From Deltaproteobacteria bacterium (GTDB lineage: Bacteria > Desulfobacterota > Desulfobacteria > Desulfobacterales > JAUVKB01): 9,618 nucleotides of DNA. The notes under the pieces were generated by a model, which saw nothing but the letters and a program-made list of their open reading frames with translations, had not been told where the DNA came from and did no database searches. The stretch spans positions 1-9,618 of the forward strand of contig JAUVKB010000077.1 of NCBI GenBank assembly GCA_030596405.1. The letters run 5' to 3'. Position numbers and translations under genes: made by a program. Below, piece by piece: positions 1 to 6,607 of this stretch. Each line of letters begins with the position of its first letter. Within the stretch, counting starts at the first letter, position 1.

Positions 1-594
1 GACGGGATGGGCATATCCGCTTGTGTTAAGTTCAACCGCTAATCCCCTGTTTTTGATTTTTGATAATACTGTATCAAATTCCCCGTCAAATGTCCGTGAT
101 GGTTTTGCGCCGAATTTTTTTGCCAGATCAATATGGCATATCACGTCAAAATAGTCATATTCCAGCATATTTCCGAGCTGTTCAAGATAGAGGCCAAAAA
201 CATAATCCGGGTCTATTTTCCCATGTGCCCAGTCTGAATGCCGGCTGACGATGTCCATGCCCTTTAAAAAATGAAGCGAGCTTCCGATAACATCAAACGA
301 ATAAGTTTCGACAATTTCATGAAAAATATCCGTATATTCCGGATTAAAATCTATCTCAAGACCGACTTTGACTTTTATTTTTTTTTTGTAACGCTGGCTT
401 AAAAACTTTACAGCCTGAAAATAAAAAGGCACCTCTTCTTTTGTCATTGAAAGCTGTTTTTCAGATTCCCGGATAGTGAGGTGGTCAAGAAAACAGATCT
501 CTTCCAGGCCGATATCAACGGCTTTTTTAATATATGCTTCCATGGCTCCTTCTGCATGGTTGCAAAGACGGGTATGTACGTGATAATCAATCAT
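1..594 (-). CDS. PHP-domain phosphoesterase, histidinol-phosphatase HisJ/HisK type (3' end cut by window edge)
   Basis: The frame is open from an ATG at 594 to base 1, giving the first 198 residues of a family whose members are usually about 260-280 aa. The N-terminus reads MIDYHVHTRLCNHA. Metal-site residues of the PHP fold are visible: H5-x-H7, H13, the D37-H38 pair, E80 in GLEIDF, H108 in GSSLHF, and H154-x-D156. This pattern fits the HisJ/HisK group, which dephosphorylates L-histidinol phosphate to histidinol in the cytoplasm, but related PHP phosphatases act on other phosphoesters. No other his gene is visible, so the substrate is inferred from family resemblance. No Shine-Dalgarno precedes the ATG and the next upstream in-frame codons offer no usual start before a stop, so the start is fairly secure. 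The coding strand carries a run of ten A at 378-387 (KKK-I codons). The gene is divergent from radA across a 109-bp spacer. Confidence 0.8.
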   Translation of the reverse strand, partial: MIDYHVHTRLCNHAEGAMEAYIKKAVDIGLEEICFLDHLTIRESEKQLSMTKEEVPFYFQAVKFLSQRYKKKIKVKVGLEIDFNPEYTDIFHEIVETYSFDVIGSSLHFLKGMDIVSRHSDWAHGKIDPDYVFGLYLEQLGNMLEYDYFDVICHIDLAKKFGAKPSRTFDGEFDTVLSKIKNRGLAVELNTSGYAHPV

Positions 595-617
595 TTGTAT
601 ATAAGCAAATAGTTTTC

Positions 618-647
618 TTGAGAACCATTAAAATGACATGCTATACA
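618..647 (+). promoter_or_regulatory. Candidate sigma70-type promoter for radA-rlmE
   Basis: A -35-like TTGAGA (618-623, 5 of 6 matches) lies 18 nt before a -10-like TATACA (642-647, 4 of 6), in the spacer between the divergent PHP gene and radA. Transcription would start near 654 and leave a leader of about 50 nt. It is called on sequence match and position only. Confidence 0.35.
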
Positions 648-703
648 TCAAAAAGTCAAACGATAACAAATAAAGGCGACCTTATTACAGTGAACAGATT
701 ATA

Positions 704-2071
704 ATGAACAAGTCATTAAAAACAGTTTTTTGCTGTCAGGCATGCGGATACCAGACCCCCAAGTGGATGGGCAAATGTCCTGACTGCGGTCAGTGGCAAA
801 CCTTTGTAGAGGAGGCCGACAAGTCAAAAACCGTTCAAAGAGCTGTGAGAGGCAGGGGAATCTGCAAACAGGAACCTGTTCCCATAAACATGGTTCAAGT
901 CGATGATGAAGAACGGATCTTGAGCGGCATCAAGGAATTTGACCGGGTTTTGGGAGGAGGCCTTGTATTCGGGTCCGTTGTTTTAATAGGTGGAGATCCG
1001 GGAATAGGCAAATCCACGTTGATGCTCCAGGCCTTAAACGGTTTTGCCGGCCTAAACCGCCGGGTTCTTTATGTTTCCGGCGAGGAATCGGTCAGGCAGC
1101 TTATGATCCGAAGCAAAAGGCTTTCCATAACAAGCTCGGATTTACTGGTTGTTTCAGAGGTTGATATAGAGGCTGTCATAGCAATGGTTGAATCCGTAAA
1201 ACCGGACGTTCTGGTTATAGATTCAATCCAGACCATGTTAAACACGGACCTTTCGTCTGCTCCAGGGAGCGTGAGCCAGGTTCGGGAATCGACCATGAGG
1301 CTTATGTTTATGGCCAAAAAAACCGGCGTCGCCACATTTCTCGTGGGTCATGTCACAAAAGACGGCGCCATCGCAGGGCCAAGGTTGATGGAACATATGG
1401 TCGATACTGTTTTGTATTTTGAAGGCGACTCTAATCACGTTTTCAGGATTCTCAGAGCGGTCAAAAACAGATATGGATCAACAAATGAAATCGGCGTGTT
1501 TGAAATGAAAAAAGACGGCCTTGATGAAGTTGCCAATCCTTCAGCGGTATTTCTTTCCGAACGTCCTGAGAATGCGCCGGGGTCTATCGTAACAGCCAGC
1601 ATGGAAGGGACAAGGCCGATTCTGGTCGAGCTTCAGGCATTGGCCAGCGACACGAATTTCGGCACCCCGCGCAGAACGATTCTCGGACTTGATTCAAACA
1701 GGGTTGCATTGCTTGTGGCTGTAATGGAAAGAAAATTAGGCATGCACCTTATGAACCGTGATATTTTCATGAACGTGGCGGGCGGAGTCAAGGTTGATGA
1801 ACCTGCCATAGACATGGGGATTATCGCTGCAATAGCCTCGAGTTTTTTGGACAAACCGGTTCGCAAAGGATCTCTTGTTTTAGGCGAAGCAGGTCTTACA
1901 GGCGAGGTCAGGGCAATAAGTCATATTGAAGCAAGGATTGCGGAAGCAAAAAAAATGGGCTTTTTAAGGTGCCTTGTGCCGGAAAGCAGCTTAAAACGCA
2001 TGTCTAAAATAGGCGATGTTGAACTTATGGGGATCAAAACAGTCTCAGAAACCGTGAACCTGTTATTTTAA
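704..2071 (+). CDS. radA: DNA repair protein RadA (Sms)
   Basis: At 455 aa this is the usual RadA length. Domains in order: an N-terminal four-Cys zinc finger (C11-x2-C14, C25-x2-C28); a RecA-like ATPase with Walker A GGDPGIGKST (96-105) and Walker B ending in D173 (VLVIDS); the RadA signature KNRYGS (254-259, a conservative variant of KNRFGS); and a C-terminal Lon-protease-like domain starting around residue 290. RadA is a cytoplasmic, DnaB-like hexameric motor that extends D-loops and drives branch migration during recombinational repair and processing of recombination intermediates. The Lon-like part is a scaffold in this family and not an active protease. The start at 704 puts the zinc finger at its usual distance from the N-terminus, although the Shine-Dalgarno is weak. 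rlmE follows after 34 nt and is probably co-transcribed. Confidence 0.97.
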   Translation: MNKSLKTVFCCQACGYQTPKWMGKCPDCGQWQTFVEEADKSKTVQRAVRGRGICKQEPVPINMVQVDDEERILSGIKEFDRVLGGGLVFGSVVLIGGDPGIGKSTLMLQALNGFAGLNRRVLYVSGEESVRQLMIRSKRLSITSSDLLVVSEVDIEAVIAMVESVKPDVLVIDSIQTMLNTDLSSAPGSVSQVRESTMRLMFMAKKTGVATFLVGHVTKDGAIAGPRLMEHMVDTVLYFEGDSNHVFRILRAVKNRYGSTNEIGVFEMKKDGLDEVANPSAVFLSERPENAPGSIVTASMEGTRPILVELQALASDTNFGTPRRTILGLDSNRVALLVAVMERKLGMHLMNRDIFMNVAGGVKVDEPAIDMGIIAAIASSFLDKPVRKGSLVLGEAGLTGEVRAISHIEARIAEAKKMGFLRCLVPESSLKRMSKIGDVELMGIKTVSETVNLLF

Positions 2072-2105
2072 GCATGCAAACAAAAAATTACGGATTTTAC
2101 TTTAT

Positions 2106-2699
2106 ATGAAAAACAAAAAGAACAAATGGGAAGATCATTATTCGCGCAAAGCAAAAAAGGAGCGCTTTCCCGCCAGATCCGTGTATAAGCTTCAGGAGAT
2201 TCAGAAAAAGTATAATATCATTAAAAAAGGTTATAAAATATTAGATCTTGGCTGTTATCCGGGATCCTGGCTTCTTTATGCAGCCGACCTGACCGGAGGC
2301 AGGGGACAGGTTATGGGTGTGGACTTGAAAACCGTTTCAGTAAAAACGCCGCCAAACGTCAGGATACTGACCAAAGATATATTTTCAACAGATGATGAGA
2401 TTAAAGAATTTATCGGAACAAATTATAATGTTGTGCTAAGCGACATGGCTCCGGCTACTACCGGCAACAAGGGTGTTGATGCGGCAAGGTCGTTTAATTT
2501 GTGCGAAAAGGCGCTTGAAATTGCGCAAAAAACGCTTTGTTCCGGCGGAACCTTTGTCTGCAAGATTTTTCAGGGAGAAGGTTTTATCAATTTTTCAAAT
2601 TCAGTAAAGTCGGGCTTTAAGATTCATAAAATTATCAAACCTCAAACCAGCCGTAAGGCAAGCAAAGAGATTTATATTGTAGGAATAGATAAAAAATAA
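2106..2699 (+). CDS. rlmE: 23S rRNA (uridine-2'-O)-methyltransferase RlmE (FtsJ/RrmJ)
   Basis: This 197-aa protein has the RrmJ/FtsJ Rossmann-fold methyltransferase domain over almost its whole length. The SAM-binding loop is LDLGCYPGSW (46-55). The catalytic tetrad K-D-K-E is complete: K28 (SVYKLQEI), D113 (LSDMAP), K153 (FVCKIF) and E188 (SKEIYIVG). RlmE 2'-O-methylates U2552 in the A-loop of 23S rRNA at a late step of 50S assembly, using S-adenosylmethionine. The N-terminus is rich in Lys (MKNKKNKW), as expected for an rRNA-binding protein. The protein is slightly shorter than the E. coli enzyme (209 aa), and no key residue is missing. No clear Shine-Dalgarno precedes the ATG. The gene lies 34 nt after radA and converges with the nitroreductase gene. 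Confidence 0.95.
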   Translation: MKNKKNKWEDHYSRKAKKERFPARSVYKLQEIQKKYNIIKKGYKILDLGCYPGSWLLYAADLTGGRGQVMGVDLKTVSVKTPPNVRILTKDIFSTDDEIKEFIGTNYNVVLSDMAPATTGNKGVDAARSFNLCEKALEIAQKTLCSGGTFVCKIFQGEGFINFSNSVKSGFKIHKIIKPQTSRKASKEIYIVGIDKK

Positions 2700-2716
2700 G
2701 GCCGGGGGCCGTTTAT
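2691..2716 (-). terminator. Candidate rho-independent terminator of the nitroreductase gene
   Basis: Read leftwards, a GC-only stem GGCC-CCC-GGCC (2700-2710) is followed by TTATTTTTT, with extra ATAA/TTAT pairing possible across a 2-nt bulge. It lies 10-20 nt after the nitroreductase stop codon. The T tract lies inside the last codons of convergent rlmE. Read rightwards there is no comparable T tract, so it probably serves only the leftward gene. The stem is short. Confidence 0.45.
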
Positions 2717-2720
2717 CAGC

Positions 2721-3263
2721 TTAAAACAGATCGTAATGAACAAACTCGTTTATCTCTTTGCGTTTAGGCGCAGACGGGTTTTTAGCAGGGTACCCCATCG
2801 GAATCAAACAGACGAGTTCATACCCTTTAGGTATTTTTAAAACATTTTTTGCCGCATCATGGTCAAACAGCCCCACAATAACTGTGCCGAGACCTGATTG
2901 ATGAGCGGCAAGGCATATGTTCTGGGCCGCCAGCGCGATGTCAAACATAAACCAATCCCCGAATTTGGTTGAAGCCTTGCCTTCATAATAACCTGAACGT
3001 CCGAGCTTGCCGCATAAGGCAAAGACTACGGGTGAATTCACTATGCTCTTTATAGCGGGATTTTTCGGCGGTATCGCTCCCTGAAGATTTGTCCTTATGG
3101 TTTTATCTCTTACTACAATTACTTCCCAGCACTGGGAATTGGTCCAGGACGGAGCCCATTGAACGGTTTCGAGGATTTTGTTGACAATATCTTCTGAAAC
3201 GTCTTTTTCCTCGTACCTGCGTATGCTTCTTCTTCCCTTAATAATGTCTAATAAATCCGTCAT
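2721..3263 (-). CDS. Nitroreductase-family flavoprotein
   Basis: This 180-aa protein belongs to the compact FMN-dependent nitroreductase family. The N-terminal FMN-phosphate motif RRSIRRY (residues 11-17) is followed by APSWTNSQCWEVIVV, the usual nitroreductase pattern of flavin contacts. The C-terminal half has GLGTVIVGLFDH and the closing motif MGYPAKNPSAPKRKEINEFVH. Such proteins are cytoplasmic homodimers that use NAD(P)H to reduce quinones, nitro compounds or flavins. The physiological substrate is not readable from sequence, and small nitroreductases are common in anaerobes. The ATG at 3263 has a good Shine-Dalgarno (AGAGGAAA) about 5 nt upstream. The upstream macrodomain gene points the same way across a 104-bp gap that holds a candidate promoter with a palindrome, so separate transcription is likely. 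Confidence 0.9.
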   Translation of the reverse strand: MTDLLDIIKGRRSIRRYEEKDVSEDIVNKILETVQWAPSWTNSQCWEVIVVRDKTIRTNLQGAIPPKNPAIKSIVNSPVVFALCGKLGRSGYYEGKASTKFGDWFMFDIALAAQNICLAAHQSGLGTVIVGLFDHDAAKNVLKIPKGYELVCLIPMGYPAKNPSAPKRKEINEFVHYDLF

Positions 3264-3289
3264 GATATTTCCTCTAATTTAAATTACAG

Positions 3290-3316
3290 ATTATGTTACA
3301 TAATATGATTTGTCGA
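3290..3316 (-). promoter_or_regulatory. Candidate promoter with overlapping palindromic operator, nitroreductase gene
   Basis: Read leftwards, TCGACA (3311-3316, 5 of 6 to the -35 consensus) lies 15 nt from CATAAT (3290-3295, 5 of 6 to the -10). A perfect inverted repeat, ATTATGT-t-ACATAAT (3290-3304), covers the -10 and the adjacent spacer, 27 nt before the ATG. This is where a repressor of a redox or drug-inducible flavoenzyme would be expected. The 15-nt spacer is short, so the exact promoter is uncertain and the palindrome is the stronger observation. Confidence 0.35.
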
Positions 3317-3367
3317 TACAAAAAGTCTGCTTTTCATATTGTTTTACAATAATATCCGGCCGGATTT

Positions 3368-3898
3368 TTATGAAGCCGTCAAAGTTGCAAGGTAATCTTT
3401 ATAAACATCACAGGCCTTTTCCGAAAACAGGACAAATATCACCTTTTTTATCAATTGATTGTTTTTTAAAAAATCGCATGTGGAATCGATGGCAATTTTG
3501 CACGCTTCATCAATCGGATAACCGTATGCCCCGCAGCTTACGGCTGGGAAAGCAATAGAACTGATGCCATGATCGGCTGCAATCTGCAGGCTGTTCAAAT
3601 AACAAAGGGAGAGCTGTTTGCTGTCTTCAGGCTTTCCTTTATAAACCGGCCCTACCGTGTGAATGACATATTGTGCCGGAAGATTGTAGCCCATTGTTAT
3701 GGCTGCTTCACCCGTGGGGCATCCACCGCGTGTTTTACATTCTTCTAAAAGTTCCGGGCCGGCTGCTTTGTGGATTGCGCCGTCAACTCCACCCCCGCCT
3801 AAAAGAGAATTATTTGCGGCATTCACAATGGCATCAGAATCGAGTCGAGTTATATCTCCCTGCCTGATTTCTATCCTGTCGATTACCTTTTTTTCCAT
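3368..3898 (-). CDS. Macrodomain protein, O-acetyl-ADP-ribose deacetylase / ADP-ribosyl hydrolase (MacroD/YmdB type)
   Basis: This is a stand-alone macrodomain of 176 aa from the ATG at 3898. It has the ADP-ribose-binding GDI (14-16, with D15), the catalytic loop NAANNSLLGGGGVDGAIH (26-43, with N26 and D39), HTVGP, and the second phosphate loop AVSCGAYGYP. MacroD/YmdB enzymes hydrolyse O-acetyl-ADP-ribose and remove mono-ADP-ribose from acidic residues in the cytoplasm. N26 and D39 match the residues implicated in catalysis. An in-frame GTG at 3907 would add three residues. ATG 3898 is preferred because AAGGTG (3905-3910) lies 6 nt before it, whereas the GTG sits inside that Shine-Dalgarno. 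A strong consensus-like promoter lies about 70 bp upstream. The gene is divergent from ndk, with no toxin or ADP-ribosyltransferase partner in view. Confidence 0.92.
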   Translation of the reverse strand: MEKKVIDRIEIRQGDITRLDSDAIVNAANNSLLGGGGVDGAIHKAAGPELLEECKTRGGCPTGEAAITMGYNLPAQYVIHTVGPVYKGKPEDSKQLSLCYLNSLQIAADHGISSIAFPAVSCGAYGYPIDEACKIAIDSTCDFLKNNQLIKKVIFVLFSEKACDVYKDYLATLTAS

Positions 3899-3969
3899 AA
3901 CATTCACCTTTGTTGTTATTTTTTCCGCATATATTTAACATGATCTAATTTAATGCTGTAATTTTAAAA

Positions 3970-3998
3970 AATATAAAATCGGAACCGCACTTTGTCAA
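3970..3998 (-). promoter_or_regulatory. Strong sigma70-type promoter for the macrodomain gene
   Basis: Read leftwards, a perfect -35 TTGACA (3993-3998) is separated by exactly 17 nt from TATATT (3970-3975, 5 of 6 to the -10). Transcription would begin near 3963, giving a leader of about 65 nt. It is the best promoter match in the window and suggests that this gene is transcribed on its own. Confidence 0.6.
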
Positions 3999-4067
3999 CC
4001 GCATTCTCAAACAGAAATATTCATAGCCAAAAAAGAGAGTAATTTCAACTGCCGATCTAAAATAGCA

Positions 4068-4116
4068 CACCGTCAATTGTTGACTTAATGAAAGCCTTTT
4101 GGTAAAGCACCGTCAA
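4068..4116 (+). promoter_or_regulatory. Candidate promoter/operator region upstream of ndk
   Basis: An inverted repeat GTCAA-ttg-TTGAC (4072-4084) overlaps a -35-like TTGACT (4080-4085). A weak -10-like TAAAGC (4103-4108, 3 of 6) follows after 17 nt. The 9-mer CACCGTCAA occurs at 4068-4076 and again at 4108-4116, so three GTCAA/TTGAC half-sites bracket the putative promoter. The arrangement looks like a regulated promoter for ndk-trmJ, but the -10 is poor and the regulator is unknown. Confidence 0.25.
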
Positions 4117-4141
4117 ACTTAAACGAAAGGATATTACAATT

Positions 4142-4558
4142 ATGGAAAGAACATTATCGATTATTAAACCGGACGGCGTGGCCCGCGGGCTTACAGGTGA
4201 AGTAATAAAACGCTTTGAAAGCAATAATATAAAAATTATTGCCATGAAAATGATAAGCATGAATCTTGCCCAGGCTGAAGGATTTTACGCCGTGCACAAA
4301 AAACGCCCGTTTTTCAGCAGTTTAACGGAGTTCATGTCATCCGGGCCTTGCGTAACAATGGTGCTTGAAGGGGAAAATGTTATTGCTAAAAACCGTGAAT
4401 TAATGGGCGCTACCGATTACAGGGAGGCAAAGGAAGGAACCATACGGAGAGATTTTGCCACAGACATCGAGAAAAATATAGTGCACGGTTCAGACTCGCC
4501 TGAATCGGCCTCCTTTGAGACAGGTTACTTTTTCAACAGCTTTGAAATAGTCGGATAA
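4142..4558 (+). CDS. ndk: Nucleoside diphosphate kinase
   Basis: At 138 aa this is a normal bacterial NDK length. It transfers the gamma-phosphate of ATP to (d)NDPs through a phosphohistidine intermediate and so balances cellular nucleotide pools. The active-site motif NIVHGSDSPESA places the phosphorylated histidine at H115. Other conserved active-site residues are present: K9 (IIKPDGV), Y49, R85, R102 and N112. An AAAGGA Shine-Dalgarno lies about 8 nt before the ATG. The stop codon overlaps the trmJ start by one base (TAATG, 4556-4560), which predicts co-transcription and translational coupling. Nothing in the sequence suggests loss of function. Confidence 0.98.
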   Translation: MERTLSIIKPDGVARGLTGEVIKRFESNNIKIIAMKMISMNLAQAEGFYAVHKKRPFFSSLTEFMSSGPCVTMVLEGENVIAKNRELMGATDYREAKEGTIRRDFATDIEKNIVHGSDSPESASFETGYFFNSFEIVG

Positions 4559-5304
4559 TGTCCGATAAAACAAATTTTGACAATGTTTCTATTGTCTTGC
4601 TCCGGCCCAGGTTTCCGGAAAATATCGGAGCGGCGGCTCGCGCCATGTGCAACATGGGAATCCACAGGCTTGTCATTATCAACCCGGAAAACCCGGACCT
4701 TGCCAAAATTCTTATGATGGCCACCCATGCAGCCTCAGACATCATCAGTAAAATGGAGGTTCGCACCAGCCTTAAAAAAGTACTTTCCGATTATAATTAT
4801 GTTGTGGGGACCACAGCCCGTTTAGGAGGACAGCGCAAAATTGCCTGTTCACCCCCGGCCATAATGGCCAAAAGGCTTGTTTCAATTTCTTTGGAAAACC
4901 GTATTGCCATACTCTTTGGTCCTGAGGACAGGGGGCTTTCCAACGATGATATCCGATATTGTAACGAGCTCGTCAATATTCCTACAGCCCAATTTTCATC
5001 AATCAATCTGGCCCAGGCCGTTATGATCGTCTGCCATGAAATTTTTCAGGCAAGGGGTAAGAAAAAAAACGATTTTATCCCCCGTCTCGCAAACCAGCAT
5101 GAGCTTGAGGGTATGTATGACCAGCTTAAAGATATACTTGTCAGGATCAGCTTTATTAACCCGGAAAATCCTGATTATTGGATGAACAACCTGCGTCGTT
5201 TTTTTTCACGTTTACCTCTCCGCTCAAAAGAGGTCAAAATCGTAAGGGGCGTTTGCAGGCAAATCGACTGGTATGGGAAAAAGTGTTACAAAGAGGGTTT
5301 ATAA
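4558..5304 (+). CDS. trmJ: tRNA/rRNA methyltransferase, TrmJ-type SPOUT enzyme
   Basis: This 248-aa protein is a SpoU/TrmH-family (SPOUT, alpha/beta-knot) methyltransferase. Its motifs match TrmJ: motif 1 RPRFPENIGAAARAM (16-30, with the catalytic-type R28), motif 2 LFGPEDRGL (119-127), and motif 3 SINLAQAV (148-155). The C-terminal helical extension ends in RLPLRSKEVKIVRGVCRQI, as in TrmJ. TrmJ adds a 2'-O-methyl group to nucleotide 32 in the anticodon loop of several tRNAs using S-adenosylmethionine, working as a dimer. The family also contains rRNA enzymes, so the exact target is inferred from length and motif similarity. The start ATG overlaps the ndk stop codon. No terminator is evident in the 45 bp before the convergent radical-SAM gene. 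Confidence 0.88.
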   Translation: MSDKTNFDNVSIVLLRPRFPENIGAAARAMCNMGIHRLVIINPENPDLAKILMMATHAASDIISKMEVRTSLKKVLSDYNYVVGTTARLGGQRKIACSPPAIMAKRLVSISLENRIAILFGPEDRGLSNDDIRYCNELVNIPTAQFSSINLAQAVMIVCHEIFQARGKKKNDFIPRLANQHELEGMYDQLKDILVRISFINPENPDYWMNNLRRFFSRLPLRSKEVKIVRGVCRQIDWYGKKCYKEGL

Positions 5305-5349
5305 AAAAATGACCGGCAAAATAACTGCACAAACAACTTCATAATTATC

Positions 5350-6573
5350 TCATGGACATATAAACCCGTCAGGACTTTGACATACAACAGTTTCAAGGCC
5401 TGTATCTTTTAATGCCGTATATACCTCTTTCATGTCATCATATGTGGTTTTTTGAATTTTCCGTCTGAACGCGGGTTGATAGTCATTTACGGAAACCTGC
5501 AGGCAGGGGTCTATTTCAAAAAGCTTTTTACCCATATCATTTACTTCTTCAATCGATATGAGATCTTTATTATATGGGATACCGATACCGGTAAATACCC
5601 TGTCCTTATAATGTTTTGACAAATATTTTACGGCATTCCAGGCAATTTTTTTGTGTTTTTCAGCCTTTTCTTTATCCTTTAACCCTGTTATAAGCATGAA
5701 CGTATCGGCGTATAAGGCTTTCAGATCTATGCCGATGTCTGTCATCCCTGCGTTCACAAGTTCATCAATATAATTTTCAGTCAGCAAAGACCCATTGGTA
5801 TCAACATGTAACCTGGTGTTTTTATCTTTGCAAAGGCTTTTTAATTCTTGTAAAAATTTTATGAGCCAATCCCTGTTAAGAGTCGACTCACCGCCTGACA
5901 CGGTAAACCTGAAAACATCAGGATATTTTTTTTTCTCCATTAACATTTTTTTTGCCGTTTCATTCGGCGTCAGAAAATCGCCCCTTCCGGCAAAAGCTAC
6001 AAACCAGTTCTGGCATTGCGGGCACCGGAAATTACAACCCGCCGTATAGCATACTATTTCAATTACTTTTTTTGGGTCCTTTCTTAAATGCCAGGGCGTG
6101 CCCACGCCTCCGGAGGGATGTCCCGCAAAACCGGAAACGATTCTTTTCGGCATATAATCTGAAGGCAGCGCTGTTTTAATTTCCATGCCTTCCCTGATCA
6201 TCGTGACACAGGCCGGTTTTATTGCGCCGTTCACCTCAACAGAGCAACTGGAACAGGCCCCGACCCCGCACGGCGCAAATATTCCGGATTCTTTTGGTTC
6301 TTTCGGCAAATCCGTAAAGACATACCCTGTTTCACCTAAAGCTTCTTTTATGCTGATTTTTTCTGAAACAAAAACTTTTTTACCGTCAACTTCCATGGTG
6401 ATCCGATTTTCCCTTTTTGACTCGACAAGTATTATCGCTTCATTTGGACATATAAGGACGCAGGCCCCGCAGCCGATACAAATATTCTTCTCTGCTCCGG
6501 GGCAGGCAACCAGATCAAAACATGCATTACAATGCGCACATTTTTTAAGTATATGTTTAGCTATAAAAGGCAT
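5350..6573 (-). CDS. Radical-SAM protein with N-terminal 4Fe-4S and 2Fe-2S ferredoxin domains (PflA-like)
   Basis: The 407-aa protein has three modules. Residues 1-50 form a ferredoxin-like domain with C12-x2-C15-x2-C18-x5-C24 and C32-x2-C35-x2-C38-x3-C42P, enough for two 4Fe-4S clusters. Residues 57-135 resemble the plant/NuoG-type 2Fe-2S domain, with cysteines C102-x4-C107-x2-C110-x11-C122 (PCGVGACSSCSVEVNG). Residues 170-407 are a radical-SAM domain with the canonical C180-x3-C184-x2-C187, followed by SGGEST and a strand HVDTNGS as in pyruvate-formate-lyase-activating enzymes. It probably generates a 5'-deoxyadenosyl radical, with the N-terminal clusters feeding electrons. No glycyl-radical enzyme or other substrate is visible, so the reaction is unknown. 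It is the last gene of the leftward operon, 34 nt after the hydrolase gene. The ATG at 6573 lacks a clear Shine-Dalgarno. Confidence 0.85.
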   Translation of the reverse strand: MPFIAKHILKKCAHCNACFDLVACPGAEKNICIGCGACVLICPNEAIILVESKRENRITMEVDGKKVFVSEKISIKEALGETGYVFTDLPKEPKESGIFAPCGVGACSSCSVEVNGAIKPACVTMIREGMEIKTALPSDYMPKRIVSGFAGHPSGGVGTPWHLRKDPKKVIEIVCYTAGCNFRCPQCQNWFVAFAGRGDFLTPNETAKKMLMEKKKYPDVFRFTVSGGESTLNRDWLIKFLQELKSLCKDKNTRLHVDTNGSLLTENYIDELVNAGMTDIGIDLKALYADTFMLITGLKDKEKAEKHKKIAWNAVKYLSKHYKDRVFTGIGIPYNKDLISIEEVNDMGKKLFEIDPCLQVSVNDYQPAFRRKIQKTTYDDMKEVYTALKDTGLETVVCQSPDGFICP

Positions 6574-6607
6574 GGATTATTTTGCCGTTTTTTATTCGTT
6601 TCCGTCT

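Noticed and set aside
3354..3365. 12-bp palindrome ATCCGGCCGGAT as a terminator of the macrodomain gene
   Set aside because: It has no loop, so it cannot fold into a normal hairpin without losing the central pairs. The T run follows on the strand opposite to the one needed for the leftward gene.
3905..3907. GTG start for the macrodomain protein
   Set aside because: It lies within the Shine-Dalgarno sequence that is correctly spaced for the ATG at 3898.
5305..5349. Bidirectional terminator between convergent trmJ and the radical-SAM gene
   Set aside because: The 45-bp gap has A-rich sequence but no inverted repeat with a following T tract.
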